This document shows positions 11,925 through 21,445 of a DNA stretch of 64,000 bases, piece by piece. Location of the stretch: NCBI GenBank assembly GCA_021401465.1, contig JADDMT010000052.1, forward strand, positions 62,001 to 126,000, in the 5' to 3' direction. The notes beneath the pieces were generated by a model. The model made no database searches. It had not been told where the DNA came from and saw only the letters and a program-made list of their open reading frames with translations. The position numbers and the translations under genes were made by a program. The first letter of the stretch is position 1. The number at the start of each line of letters is the position of its first letter. The stretch is from Teratosphaeria epicoccoides. Its lineage: Eukaryota > Ascomycota > Dothideomycetes > Mycosphaerellales > Teratosphaeriaceae.

Positions 11925-12833
11925 AAAGCAGCTAACGACATGACGACCAATCTTCATATTCTTGCCATGTATTAGTACGACACCTTACCATCGATTCTAC
12001 CGGAGCAACTGGCGCTCGATAGGAGTGCAGGTGGCGCCGCGTTCGCTCCAAATGTCTGAGATACCCGGTGTGACACAGTGAAGGAACGGGCGGGCTGTAT
12101 GACTAACGGGATGGGATCATGAGTGGTGGTTGCCTTGATGATGTTGTGCGATTACATAATCTTACTTTTAGTACTACTACTAACAAGAACAGGACGCACA
12201 GTGGAAAGGAATGCAGATTCAAAACAACAGATGCGAAGGATTTGCTCATTCAGTACCAAGACACTGCGAGGTGCAGGGACTACTCAGCGGGAACAGTAAG
12301 GGAGGCTATATGTTGGGCTTTGGCAGGTTTCGGAGGGAACGCTCCTGTACGATAGTGCCAGTGTCTGAAGGGGGGTTGGATGATTGGCTTGACGCAAGCA
12401 AACCTGTTTCATTACGGTTGCCTTTGGATCGTCAAACACAGCCGTGCTTAGCGGTCCGTGCGACAGTCTTCCGTGGTGATAACATGTGATTGTCCTCCGT
12501 CCAGCAGTGCTCGTGACCAGACTCAGAAGCATAGAAAAGCCGACATGGTAAGACGCGGGAACAGGACATGCACTGCAGTCGCCGCCCTCGCTTCTAGTTC
12601 CATCACGTCCCCTAGAGAAGGGTCCGGTCGATTACATTGACTTTGCAATTCTCCCATGACCATGGCCGACGTCAGATTCACATACGACGCACTAACATCA
12701 TCAGTTCTCGCGCTTGGAGCTTCGCCGTGACAGGTCTGCGGCAAGCCATGTTAGACCTCCCTTACACACAGCGCATCCGACCCTCGCGACTATCATCGCT
12801 TGCAACAAGCCCAGTAGACACAACCACTCGTCT
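11925..12833. other. Intergenic, no gene seen
   Basis: RasGAP 3' region running into the 3' side of the minus-strand secreted-protein relic. Nothing recognised. Confidence 0.45.
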
Positions 12834-13106
12834 CTACCACTGCGGATTATCATCATAGTCACTGCACATTATTAGCAAGCACACTCCCAGCTTCCCGTCG
12901 TCGTCGAGGTTCAGGTGAATAGACCATTGTGAACAGAGGTTTGCTTCGCATTCTGCATAATTGGCGACCATTCTGCAGGTCTTGTCGCAGCAGGACGCAC
13001 TTTAGCAGGTTGTATAGCATGGCGTGTCGGGTATGGCGATGGCGTTGGCTGTTGCCATGAGGGCTGAGAGGAGGGCATAAGCGATGGAGAGGCCAGAGAG
13101 GTGCAT
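12834..13106 (-). pseudogene. Secreted cysteine-rich protein gene interrupted by an in-frame stop
   Basis: Reading from an ATG at 13106 down, codons 1-34 encode a typical signal peptide (hydrophobic stretch to about residue 22) and the first two cysteines (30 and 34). Codon 35 is TAA (13002-13004). The same frame then runs 55 more codons with closely spaced cysteines, including an adjacent pair right after the stop, to a TAG at 12834-12836. There is no GT between the ATG and the TAA, so a normal GT-AG intron cannot remove the stop. Near the end, a 63-nt segment (about 12858-12920) starting GTCTAT and ending TGCTAATAATGTGCAG could be an intron, which would leave eight cysteines in total, an even number. 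Most likely a recently disabled effector-like gene; stop readthrough or a base error in the assembly are the alternatives. No family is recognised. Confidence 0.55.
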
Positions 13107-14022
13107 CTTTTGTGTTCGGCGGTAGTGTGCTGCTGGTTACTGCGTTGTGGCTTGTTGTGTACTGAGTCGGCCAGCTCGGAGATGCAGTCTCAGTGGAGGA
13201 GACATCTTGATTCTTGAGCATTGAGAAGCATTATTTATCTCTGAAGGACGCGAAGACACCGGATGCTGAGGCATGGAGCCACCTGGGTTATCCGACACCT
13301 CCGCGAAAGTGGGTTTCAGGATCCAGAGGCATCGATGCGGCGACGTTTCGCTGGGCTCCGAGCTGTGAATCCTTTGGACAGGTGTTCGTGCAGTGGTATG
13401 GACAGTCCTGATCAACTCCTTCAGGTGTGAGAAAGACTCAGGCTGTGTGGAGCAGCGTACCGGTCATCAGCGTCATGAGTGTGCGGATGACCGCAAAAGC
13501 AGTACGGGGTAAACATCGTGTTTGTGGTGGTCGTAAGTGTGGATGGACCGACTTCGAAAATGATGAGTAAGGACGGATTCTTGAATCCTCCTGGCAAGCA
13601 CGTACTTTGCGTCGAACAGAGTAGTGCAACGGAGACATCTTCGATAGGTAATCTTACGCCCTTCGCGCGTGGGGCAGGGAGGAATCAAGGTTCCCTTTAT
13701 CTCGCATCTGATGATCACATCTTCGGCAGGAAGGGTCGGCGAGTGCTTCCCGTATGCAGGCGGCGCATCAGGCGCTCAAGGTATCGAGGCACCCGAGTGG
13801 AGTCATGCGTCAAGTCATACTGCAGCTATGCCGGGCTCGTGCTTTGTATGCTCCGGCCTCCGTACTCTACAATAACCTAATTCCTAGTGCTTCCTCATCG
13901 CTTGAATCGATTTGATCTGAGAAGCAAGAGCATTGGCTCGTTCTGCTGATCCATCTTGACATACCCTGGAATAGCTACCCTAAGCGGTGTGCTCCTCTAG
14001 AGCGTTTCCGAGTTCTGACACA
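13107..14022. other. Intergenic, no gene seen
   Basis: Promoter side of the interrupted secreted-protein gene and of the following plus-strand gene. Scattered short ORFs only. Confidence 0.45.
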
Positions 14023-14645
14023 ATGTCAGCTTCAATGCCGATACCGAAGCGGAAGCAGCCTGTACATGGCCATGCTGCGAGTTCTAGCTGGAGCTCGTCT
14101 GACGCGTCTTCATACGCATCGCCGAGCAGCTCCTCCTCTCCCGCACCGATGCCTTCGTTGAGCAAGGGCAAGTTCCCTGCGAAAGAGGAGAGGAGGTACT
14201 CGGAGGCGATATCGCCTAGAAGGCCTAGTCTGCTTGGTATGGCCCGCAGCTTGTCACCCAGGGCACACTTCTGGAGGGCTCTGAAGTACTAATGTGACTG
14301 TGACCGACAGGCACTTCACTGGCCAAGTCGGAGTATACTGTCATTGATCTGGCCCCTGATGACGGACCGCCCAGGCTTGTGAGCATGGAGAGCACAGAAT
14401 ACGTCCAGTACACAACGCTGATCATGTCATAGGTCACTTGCGTCAAGTCATCCCAGGGTTTCGACTGGAATCAAGGTACGTCAGGAACAGGGGCTCGGAC
14501 CATGGTCTCAAGCTGATGACAGAACTCAGAGCTCTTCCTCCCTAGCTACGCCGACTACGATGCCCAAGACCTCGAACACAGGCAGGAGCCAGTCCAGGAC
14601 ATCATCTTGACAGACGAAGAGGCGGCGGCTTATCTTCCACAATGA
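14023..14645 (+). CDS. Conserved fungal protein of unknown function, four exons
   Basis: Exons 14023-14236, 14311-14378, 14433-14475 and 14530-14645 join in frame across three introns of 74, 54 and 54 nt, all GT-AG, two with GTGAGC or GTACGT donors and clear CTGA-type branch sites. The product is 146 aa. The N-terminal 70 residues are Ser/Pro/Ala-rich and basic, probably disordered. The C-terminal half is different: TCVKSSQGFDWNQELFLPSY followed by an acidic tail ending in an EEAAAYLPQ-like sequence. The splices join the ordered C-terminal part precisely (DWNQ-ELFLPSY is completed across an intron), which supports a real gene. I recall similar segments in uncharacterised ascomycete proteins, but I know no function. 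No signal peptide or membrane segment. Confidence 0.65.
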
Positions 14646-14954
14646 TGATGTGGGATGCTCGATTGGCGATCAAGGTGGAGCATGGTTGAGCGAATGTGAT
14701 GGACATGAGATGGCAAGATTAACGAGGTACTAGTAGCGGCTGCGCATGGCACAAGGCATTCGGCGTTTGGCGAGAATCCACTGTGGCTGCAAGTCTGTGG
14801 GGAGGAGTTGTCGGATAGTTTGGACACCGTATGCATCTGACTAATCAGGCTTATGAGCAACAAGTCATAGGAAACACTCTAAGATTTGTGTACCTGTCGT
14901 CCGAGTCATTTTGCATTGTGTTCGAGGGATTGCATTATTCAATCCGCCCCCGCA
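14646..14954. other. Short intergenic, nothing seen
   Basis: Separates two plus-strand genes; presumably terminator of one and promoter of the next. No distinct motif identified. Confidence 0.4.
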
Positions 14955-15810
14955 ATGCTCTTGCGTCAGAAAGCTAGCAACCCTCCTGTTAGCGCAGATC
15001 ATTCGGCTGGGCTACCGAACGATAAACATCAACAATTAAAATATCAGGACGGAGCCAATGTTACTGCCAACGAGATGAATATATTCGAAACTACCACGCA
15101 CCCCTCGGGTGACCACGAGACTGATTCAGGCTATCGGAGAGTCGAGCTGCAATCCCCCGCCGATCTGAAGTACATAATCGCGAACGTCTCGCGTGCAGCA
15201 CGAGAAAAGATCGATAAGCATCTGCCACCCGATGCCGCACCAGAGCGCGAAGATGCGATGAGAAAAAGGGTGGCAGAGCTTGTGGATGATGTAGGGTCTA
15301 CACATTGCGTCTTGCAATCACCAAGGCTGACCGAATACACAGTACATCAAAAACACTTTCACTGCAGCAAAGGACAGCATGTCCATCAACGGCATGGACT
15401 CTCGCGAGATGGAAGCTGAGCTCGCAAAAGCACAAGAAGGCGAGGAAATCGAGCCCTTTGACACGAAGGTTGCGCAACGGCTACAGGCACTCGCGGAACA
15501 GATCGATCACCAGACGTTGCAGCTGGCGAATCTGAGGAAGAACGCGCCCGCCGAATCGGCGAGGAAGTATCGGCAGGCGGTGGAGGAGCAGGAGGAGTTT
15601 CATGATGATAGAGTGGTCAGGAGTGAGGAGGAGCAGGTTGCTAAGGCGAGGGATGCGAGGTTGGAGGTTGGGGAGGTGGAGAGGGTGGAGGAGATGGAAG
15701 GGGCGTGGATGAGGGGCTTGGAGGCTGTGGCGATGTTGAGGACTGAGGTGGGGAGTACGGTTACGAGATTGGAGAAGGCGCAGAAGGCTGTGGAGGTGTT
15801 GAAGGAGTAG
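14955..15810 (+). CDS. mis14: Kinetochore protein Mis14/Nsl1 (Mis12 complex)
   Basis: Subunit of the Mis12/MIND complex that links centromeric chromatin to the Ndc80 complex. Exons 14955-15290 and 15343-15810 are joined by a 52-nt phase-0 intron (CTGAC branch, CACAG acceptor); product 267 aa. Family hallmarks are VELQSPADLKYI, then AAREKIDKHLPP (about residues 78-90), RKRVAELVDDYIKNTF completed across the splice, and SINGMD. The C-terminal half is coiled coil (about 150-265), as expected for a rod-like complex. The start at 14955 gives a 55-residue variable N-terminus; Met41 (15075) is an alternative start nearer the conserved block. Confidence 0.82.
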
Positions 15811-16170
15811 ATCAAGGGTTCTTGCGCGAGGCCGTTGGTGTTGTGTATGATGTGGAGCTGGAGAGATGATATTCGGGAATATGCTCATGACTGCAGCGCA
15901 GCAGAACGCGGTCCAACCGCGATTTGCCAGGTTATCATAAGTTCATGGCGTTGTGGCCACGACGATATGCAAGAAGTGCAGAATCGTGCGGGATGCAGCG
16001 TGGTAGAGGCGAGTAGGATGGATGTACTAGTACGAGAGCTATTCTATGCGGACTCAGGTTCCCGCCAAACGCCACGCCAAACGCCCCGCCAGACACCACG
16101 CTTACGACCACCACTCATGCTTCTGATCTCTCAGCGCATCAAGACTCTGCTCCCTCTCGTACTCCGCCAC
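15811..16170. other. Convergent intergenic with a 12-bp tandem repeat
   Basis: Between the 3' ends of Mis14 and SHMT. Contains three imperfect tandem copies of CGCCAAACGCCA at 16063-16098. No gene seen. Confidence 0.6.
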
Positions 16171-17846
16171 CTAAGCAGCTTTATCCCACGGCAGAGCAAA
16201 CGTCCCAACCCAGTCCTCCACCTCCCTCCTCAACTCCACAATCTCAACGACCTCCTCACCCTCCTTGACGTATTCTCTGAATGCATTTACGCTGTTCGGG
16301 TTCTTCCTGCCTGCTTTCTCCGCCGCTTCGACAGCCTTACCATCGACCGACTTTGTGATGTTGACGGCCCTGTGGACAATATCTGCCACGCGCTGGAAGT
16401 CCGCTGCTTGGAATTGGCGGGTGGTCATAGCGGGAGTACCCATGCGCAGACCACCAGGCTTCATTGCGGATATGTCGCCTGGGACAGTATTCTTGTTGGC
16501 TGCCACACCAACGAGCTCGAGAACTCGCTCGACGCGGGCACCGTCGATACCCTTGTCCTTCAAATCGACCAGGACCAGATGGTTGTCGGTTCCTCCGGAA
16601 ACGATGTTGTAGCCCAGGCCGCCGCTGCTCTTCTCGCCACCGAGACGTGCCGCGAGGGCTTTGGCGTTCTCCAGCACCTGCCTCTGATACTCCTTGAACT
16701 CGGGCTGTTGTGCTTGGTGTAGTGCAACTGCTAGTGCGGTAATAGTATGGTTGTGTGGACCTCCCTGATGGCCTGGGAAGACAGACGCATTGATCGGACC
16801 TTCCAGATCATACTTCACCTCGAAGCCAGTCTTCTTGTCTACACTCCGAACACCTTTGCGGAAAAAGATCATTGCACCTCTCGGGCCTCTCAGGCTTTTG
16901 TGGGTAGTAGTGGTCACAACATCGCTGTACTCAAACGGACTTGGAATCACGCCACCAGCCACTAGTCCGGAGATGTGCGCCATGTCTGATAGGAGGTATG
17001 CGCCGGCTTTGGTGGCGATTTTGCGGAATCGATCATAGTCTATTAGTCTGCTGTAGGCGCTTGTGCCGGCGATAATGATCTTTGGTCGGTAGAGCATGGC
17101 CATATCCTCCAGCTTGTCGTAGTCTATTAGGCCAGTGTTCTCGTCCAATCGGTACGGGAAGGTCTCGAAGTATTTACTGATCGCCGAGATCTTCTTGTTG
17201 GGTATCTGGTAACCATGCGACAGGTGGCCGCCATGTGGAAGGTCGAGACCCATTATGCGATCGTGGGCATTCAGAAGTGCAGAGTATGTGTAGAGATTGG
17301 CTGGTGATCCAGACAGCGGCTGGACGTTGACGCCCCATTCTGACTCCTTCAAGCCGAAAGTCTCCAATGCTCGTTGTTGGCATAATCTTTCCGCCTCATC
17401 GATGTGCTCGTTGCCGCCATAGTATCTTGCACCGGGATAACCTTCGGAGTACTTATTTTGCATAACACTTCCCAGTGCATCCAGGACTGCTTGGCTAGTG
17501 AAGTTCTCGGAAGGTATCAGGTTGATAAAGTGCTTCTGTCTCCGTTTCTCCTACATAGCCGTCAGGATTCGCAGTACGCCTTTTGATCTTGCGCTTCCCG
17601 TGGCGCACCTTTCTGATGATCTCGAAGACGGTCGGATCGGCTTCGTCGAGATGGGAGGCGAGCAGCTGTGCATCGCATCAGTGAGTGCGATCACATGCAA
17701 TCACGCGTCGCTCCAACCTTCTGCTGTTTGTCGATGCTCAGAGTGCGGATCGCATTGAATGGCCGCTTCGCCTGGAGAGACGCTCGTTTGCACCCATGGC
17801 CGGTCAACGAGCCCAATGCTCGGGATGTGCTTTTGAAAGCCGCCAT
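16171..17846 (-). CDS. SHM1: Serine hydroxymethyltransferase, mitochondrial
   Basis: PLP enzyme converting serine plus tetrahydrofolate to glycine plus methylene-tetrahydrofolate, a main source of one-carbon units. Minus-strand exons 17718-17846, 17609-17665 and 16171-17550 meet at phase-0 introns of 52 and 58 nt; product 521 aa. The first exon encodes a 43-residue leader rich in Arg, Lys, Ser and Ala with no acidic residues before about position 39, a typical mitochondrial presequence, so this is the mitochondrial isozyme. The enzyme proper starts near LLASHLDEADPTVFEII. Key motifs are LIPSENFTS, NKYSEGYPG, the catalytic LSDMAHISGLVA and the PLP lysine Lys280 in TTTTHKSLRGPRG. It is divergent from NAC beta. 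Skipping exon 1 could give a cytosolic form, but I see no direct sign of that. Confidence 0.96.
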
Positions 17847-18264
17847 ACTAGGGAAGTCGGGAAACAAGGAGAGGAGAGCAGCGATGGAGTATACTTGTAC
17901 CTCTTCCAACTGAGATGCGGCTACTGCGGGCTTGCAGGCTGGACTTTTCGCTCGCTACCCGCAATCGAGACTTGGCGGGGAAGCAAATGCTACAGCAAGC
18001 CCGAGACCAGCAATTTTGATTAATTCAACTAATTTGGGGCATGACTTACATGATAGATTAATCCTGCGCCGGGAGCTCACACGTGACGCTTGAATCGCTC
18101 CCTCCCGAGTTTATACAACGCCAAGACCCAGGCGAGCATCTTCAAGTCGATCACCTTGCTCCTACACCACTACCAAAGCAATCGAGACTCGCCCTACTTC
18201 GCTGTCCAAATCTCTAACTCCGGACGCAGCTCTAACTTGAGTTGTGCCAGGCCCGACCGCGAAG
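17847..18264. promoter_or_regulatory. Divergent promoter region of SHMT and NAC beta
   Basis: A 418-bp interval between two start codons facing away from each other, so it must contain both promoters unless the leaders are very short. TTAATTCAACTAATTTGG near 18020 and CACACGTGAC near 18080 (with a CACGTG E-box) are possible elements. Confidence 0.5.
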
Positions 18265-19050
18265 ATGGATCACGAAAAGTTGGCTCGCATGCAAAATGCG
18301 GTGCGCATTGGTATGTGCGATAGCTGCGTTTTTATACATCGCGAAAACGAAGCTGCGAAACACCTGCAACAATGAGATGCTAACTTACTCATAGGGTGAG
18401 TAGCTCGTCCCCAGAACCAACGATATTCGAAATCCCCAGAACGATCCGAAAGACCGCGAGTCACGCGAGCTGCGGAGTTGATCAGTGGCTTTCGAGAAGC
18501 GTATGGGCAGAAAAAAGAGCATTTAGCTGACTCTAGGTGATTTTGTAGTGGCAAGGGCACTCCTCGGAGAAAGGTCAAGAAGGTGCACAAGAGCTCCGGC
18601 ACCGACGACAAGAAGCTGCAGACGACTCTGAAGAAGATGAATGTGCAGCCGATCACCGCCATTGAGGAAGTCAACATGTTCAAGTCGGATGGCAACGTCA
18701 TCCACTTCAGCGCGCCGAAAGGTACGTTTTCCACGCAGCTCCGTGGAGCCGTGTAAACTTGGTAGTGGAGCACAAGGCTGATATACAGAGCAGTTCACGC
18801 CTCCGTTCCGTCGAACACCTTCGCGCTGTACGGCAATGGCGAGGACAAGGAGCTCACTGAGCTTGTCCCCGGCATCCTCAATCAGCTAGGCCCGGACTCT
18901 CTTGCTAGCCTCAGGAAGCTGGCCGAAAGCTATCAGAGTATGCAGAAGGGTGCAGAGGGCGAGGAGAAGAAGGAGGGCGCGGATGACGAGGATGAGATTC
19001 CGGACTTGGTCGAGGGCGAGAACTTTGAGAGCAAAGGTGACGTGGAGTAA
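18265..19050 (+). CDS. EGD1: Nascent polypeptide-associated complex subunit beta
   Basis: Ribosome-bound chaperone partner that contacts nascent chains together with NAC alpha. The best model has exons 18265-18310, a single G at 18395, 18549-18721 and 18794-19050, giving 158 aa. It restores the conserved RIGGKGTPRRKVKK ribosome-binding stretch exactly. NAC domain signatures follow: LQTTLKKMNVQPITAIEEVN, MFKSDGNVIHFSAPK and HASVPSNTFALYGNGEDKEL, then LVPGILNQLGPDSLASLRKL. The tail is acidic. The 1-nt exon sits between an acceptor with a perfect TGCTAAC branch site (18378-18384) and a GTGAGT donor. The alternative is one 234-nt intron from a weaker GTGCGA donor at 18315, which puts RIGIGKG in place of RIGGKG. 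The final intron is 18722-18793. Confidence 0.92.
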
Positions 19051-20160
19051 GAGTACACTTCCTGTCACGATCTTGAGGGCAGTCATACAGCTTCAGGAGG
19101 GCGTGTGCTGTGAGCGCTTCAGAGGCTGGCAGTAATCGAAGCGGCGATGCTCTGTATTGGTGTACACGAGCTTGCCCGCACGGCGTCTGGAGTGGACGAC
19201 GATTTCTGTATGCATGCACGGCCAAGAAAATGGGTCCTCGTGTGTTCTGCCGCTTATCGGCGTAAGGCCAGCGCGGGCAGTCGTCCTAGCTCTGTATGTA
19301 CATCCTTGAACGTGTATCATAGGTATGGCGGCATGAGCAACGTCACGTTTCTCAACAAACCTCCCATCATGTCCATTAAACCCTGAGTCCACTTGGTCGT
19401 AGGAAACAAGAAGTTGGAAATTGGCTGGACGTCAACAAGTCTGCTAGACGAACATCACACGCCTTCATGTAATGATTAAAGTCGGGTGCTCGAACCCTTC
19501 GCGGGCCTGACAAGTGTGGGAACGTCTCACCATATATATAAGAATTATGTTTCGAGGTTGATAGCCAATCACACTGGCTTATCGGGCAATTGGGTACGTA
19601 CTACTACTCCACAGCCAACATATCCGAAACATTTACTGATTCTCAATCAAGTTTAGTGGTATAATACTCCCTTAGCAATCGCAGATGCATCCCACCGCAA
19701 TTCTATGATAGATATGGGAGTGGTCCAGGTAAATTCCACCACTACAGACATAATGGTATTGATATTGTCGCTGACTTTGCAAAGGGTTCGATTCCCTGAT
19801 TGTCCATATGGATTTCTTTTGGCTGCACAGCCCTCTTATGGGAGGCTATGGAGAGGGGTAGTGGATGGACATGTCGTCGCGACTTAAACTTTTTGGCTAT
19901 ATCCTTTCTAGTGCCAAGACGGCCTTTCCGCGTTCGGTGATGGCAGTCGCTCTGGCTCCCATTTTGTGCCGTTCTGCTTGTCCACCGCCAAATTCCAGAG
20001 TCAAATAAGGCCCCTGAAGTTGACCGCCAAATAATAGACGCGAATGTGACACGGGAGAGGGCATTTACCAAATGTCTGGTCAGGTGGACCGAAGAATGTA
20101 TACAAGCTCAATTTAGAATACAAATCGTCGGTTGCTTGGATTCCACCCTCTATCCTCCGC
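19051..20160. other. Intergenic with tRNA-like relic
   Basis: AT-rich stretch near 19535-19560 (ATATATATAA), an inverted repeat at about 19559-19583 (GATAGCCA and TGGCTTATC), and a tRNA-like segment (listed separately). No protein gene is supported. Confidence 0.5.
19643..19803 (+). other. tRNA-like segment, probably a decayed tRNA-Ala gene
   Basis: 19651-19677 reads like a tRNA D-arm plus the 5' side of an anticodon arm: GTTTAGTGGTATAATA, then stem CTCCC (19667-19671) and loop TTAGCA with anticodon AGC. After 37 inserted bases, T-GGGAG (19715-19720) completes a perfect 5-bp anticodon stem, which puts the insertion exactly where nuclear tRNA introns sit (37/38). However, the T-arm right after it (CAGGTAAATTCC) is degenerate and no 7-bp acceptor stem forms. 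A perfect B-box, GGTTCGATTCC, lies further on at 19785-19795. I read this as a tRNA pseudogene or tRNA-derived sequence, not a working tRNA. Confidence 0.35.
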
Positions 20161-21254
20161 CTAAAAAGGGGGTAACCAGAACGGGTATGCGCTGTTCTTT
20201 ATCCTGAAGATGCTCATCAGGAAGGAATAGACGCCAAGGATAACTCCGCCCCAGACGAAGACGGCGACTTGCTGGGTCGTTGAATCGGCAATGCGTGGAA
20301 CTTTCAGTGCCAGGCTGATGGTTGCGAATGATAGGACGCCGTCTGTCTGATGTTAGCGAAGCGTATGCGACGTCTAGAGTACAAAGGCACTCACAAATGG
20401 CAGCAATGATCTGCGTCTCCAATCCAAACTGGTTCTGGAACCCTCCAGCAAAGTAGCTAATGCCGCCCTTTCCATTGCCAGAAACGTATGGGACATGCCT
20501 GATATGATTATACATATGTCCGGACGTGAACAACAGGACAGCAATCAAAGACAAAGCAGCCCAGAGATTCCTGCTCTGGATGATAGGAAGGATGTAGGGT
20601 GCTGCCACAGACACGAAGGTAATGAAGCCAAGAACACCCGTAATAACGATTGCAATCTTGAAGTAGTTGATCGGACGCTTGAACTCGGGGTGTGGGATGT
20701 CTGGGAGTTGACGAGAGATCCAACTGTGGACGGGCTCAGCGGTACTGATGCCAGTGCCGAAGTCGTAACGGGCGGGTGTTGAGTCGGCTTTGGCATGAGG
20801 TCCTGTGGTAGGATGGAAGAGGAGGAGGACGGGGGCGGTTTGCAGCCCCATCTGCCTATGGCATCAGCATCGACTCGATATGCAAGACAGAAATTGCACA
20901 TACACTTTGAAATGTCACCTTGCCATCCATAAAGTCCAACGTTCCAAATATCAGCTTGCCCTCACCCTGCTTGTCACCTTTTGCCCATTGTTTGCCGAGC
21001 ATTTCCCATTCTGGGTGGAAATCATGACATAGATTGCAGCCGAGGCGTGCGTCCAGCGCTGTGAGGAGGACTGCGACCGCATAGTCTCGCGGAGCCTTGG
21101 TAAGCTCGGCGTAGGAATTATCGTTGAGGACTATTGGCTTGCCGGCGGAGAGCTGCTTGGAGTTGTACTGGTCGAAGCGTTCGGCGGAGGACTTCTTGGC
21201 GGCGAGAGCGGCAAGAGGCAGCAATGCTGCAGTGAGAAGGGGGAGTAGATGCAT
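20161..21254 (-). CDS. OST3: Oligosaccharyltransferase subunit OST3/OST6
   Basis: Thioredoxin-like subunit of the ER N-glycosylation complex that slows local oxidative folding so that sites can be glycosylated. Minus-strand exons 20904-21254, 20395-20851 and 20161-20342 with two 52-nt introns (CTGATG and GCTAAC branch sites) give 329 aa. Residues 1-19 are a signal peptide. The lumenal thioredoxin domain carries the CxxC pair Cys73 and Cys76 in GCNLCHDFHPEW, followed by the family segment GLQTAPVLLLFHP completed by the first splice. The C-terminal half has four hydrophobic membrane segments (about residues 185-205, 215-235, 260-280, 295-315). The last exon ends SAYPFWLPPF. Confidence 0.92.
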
Positions 21255-21445
21255 CGTAGTGGTTGATACAGCAGACTGACGATGAGAGCAGGGCTCCTGC
21301 ACATGCTAGAAAGGCCAACGTGGAGCTTCGTAACTGAAGCGGCTCGTCCCGCCGCTGCCGAGTCGCCTGGAAGTCGATTGTTTACTCGCGTCAACAAACG
21401 ACAAACGAATACTGCAACATACTACGAGGCATCGCAGACACCGCA

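Noticed and set aside
19785..19795. Functional tRNA gene ending at the perfect B-box
   Set aside because: A proper acceptor partner (GGACAAT) for the 3' side ATTGTCC is missing upstream; reported only as a relic.
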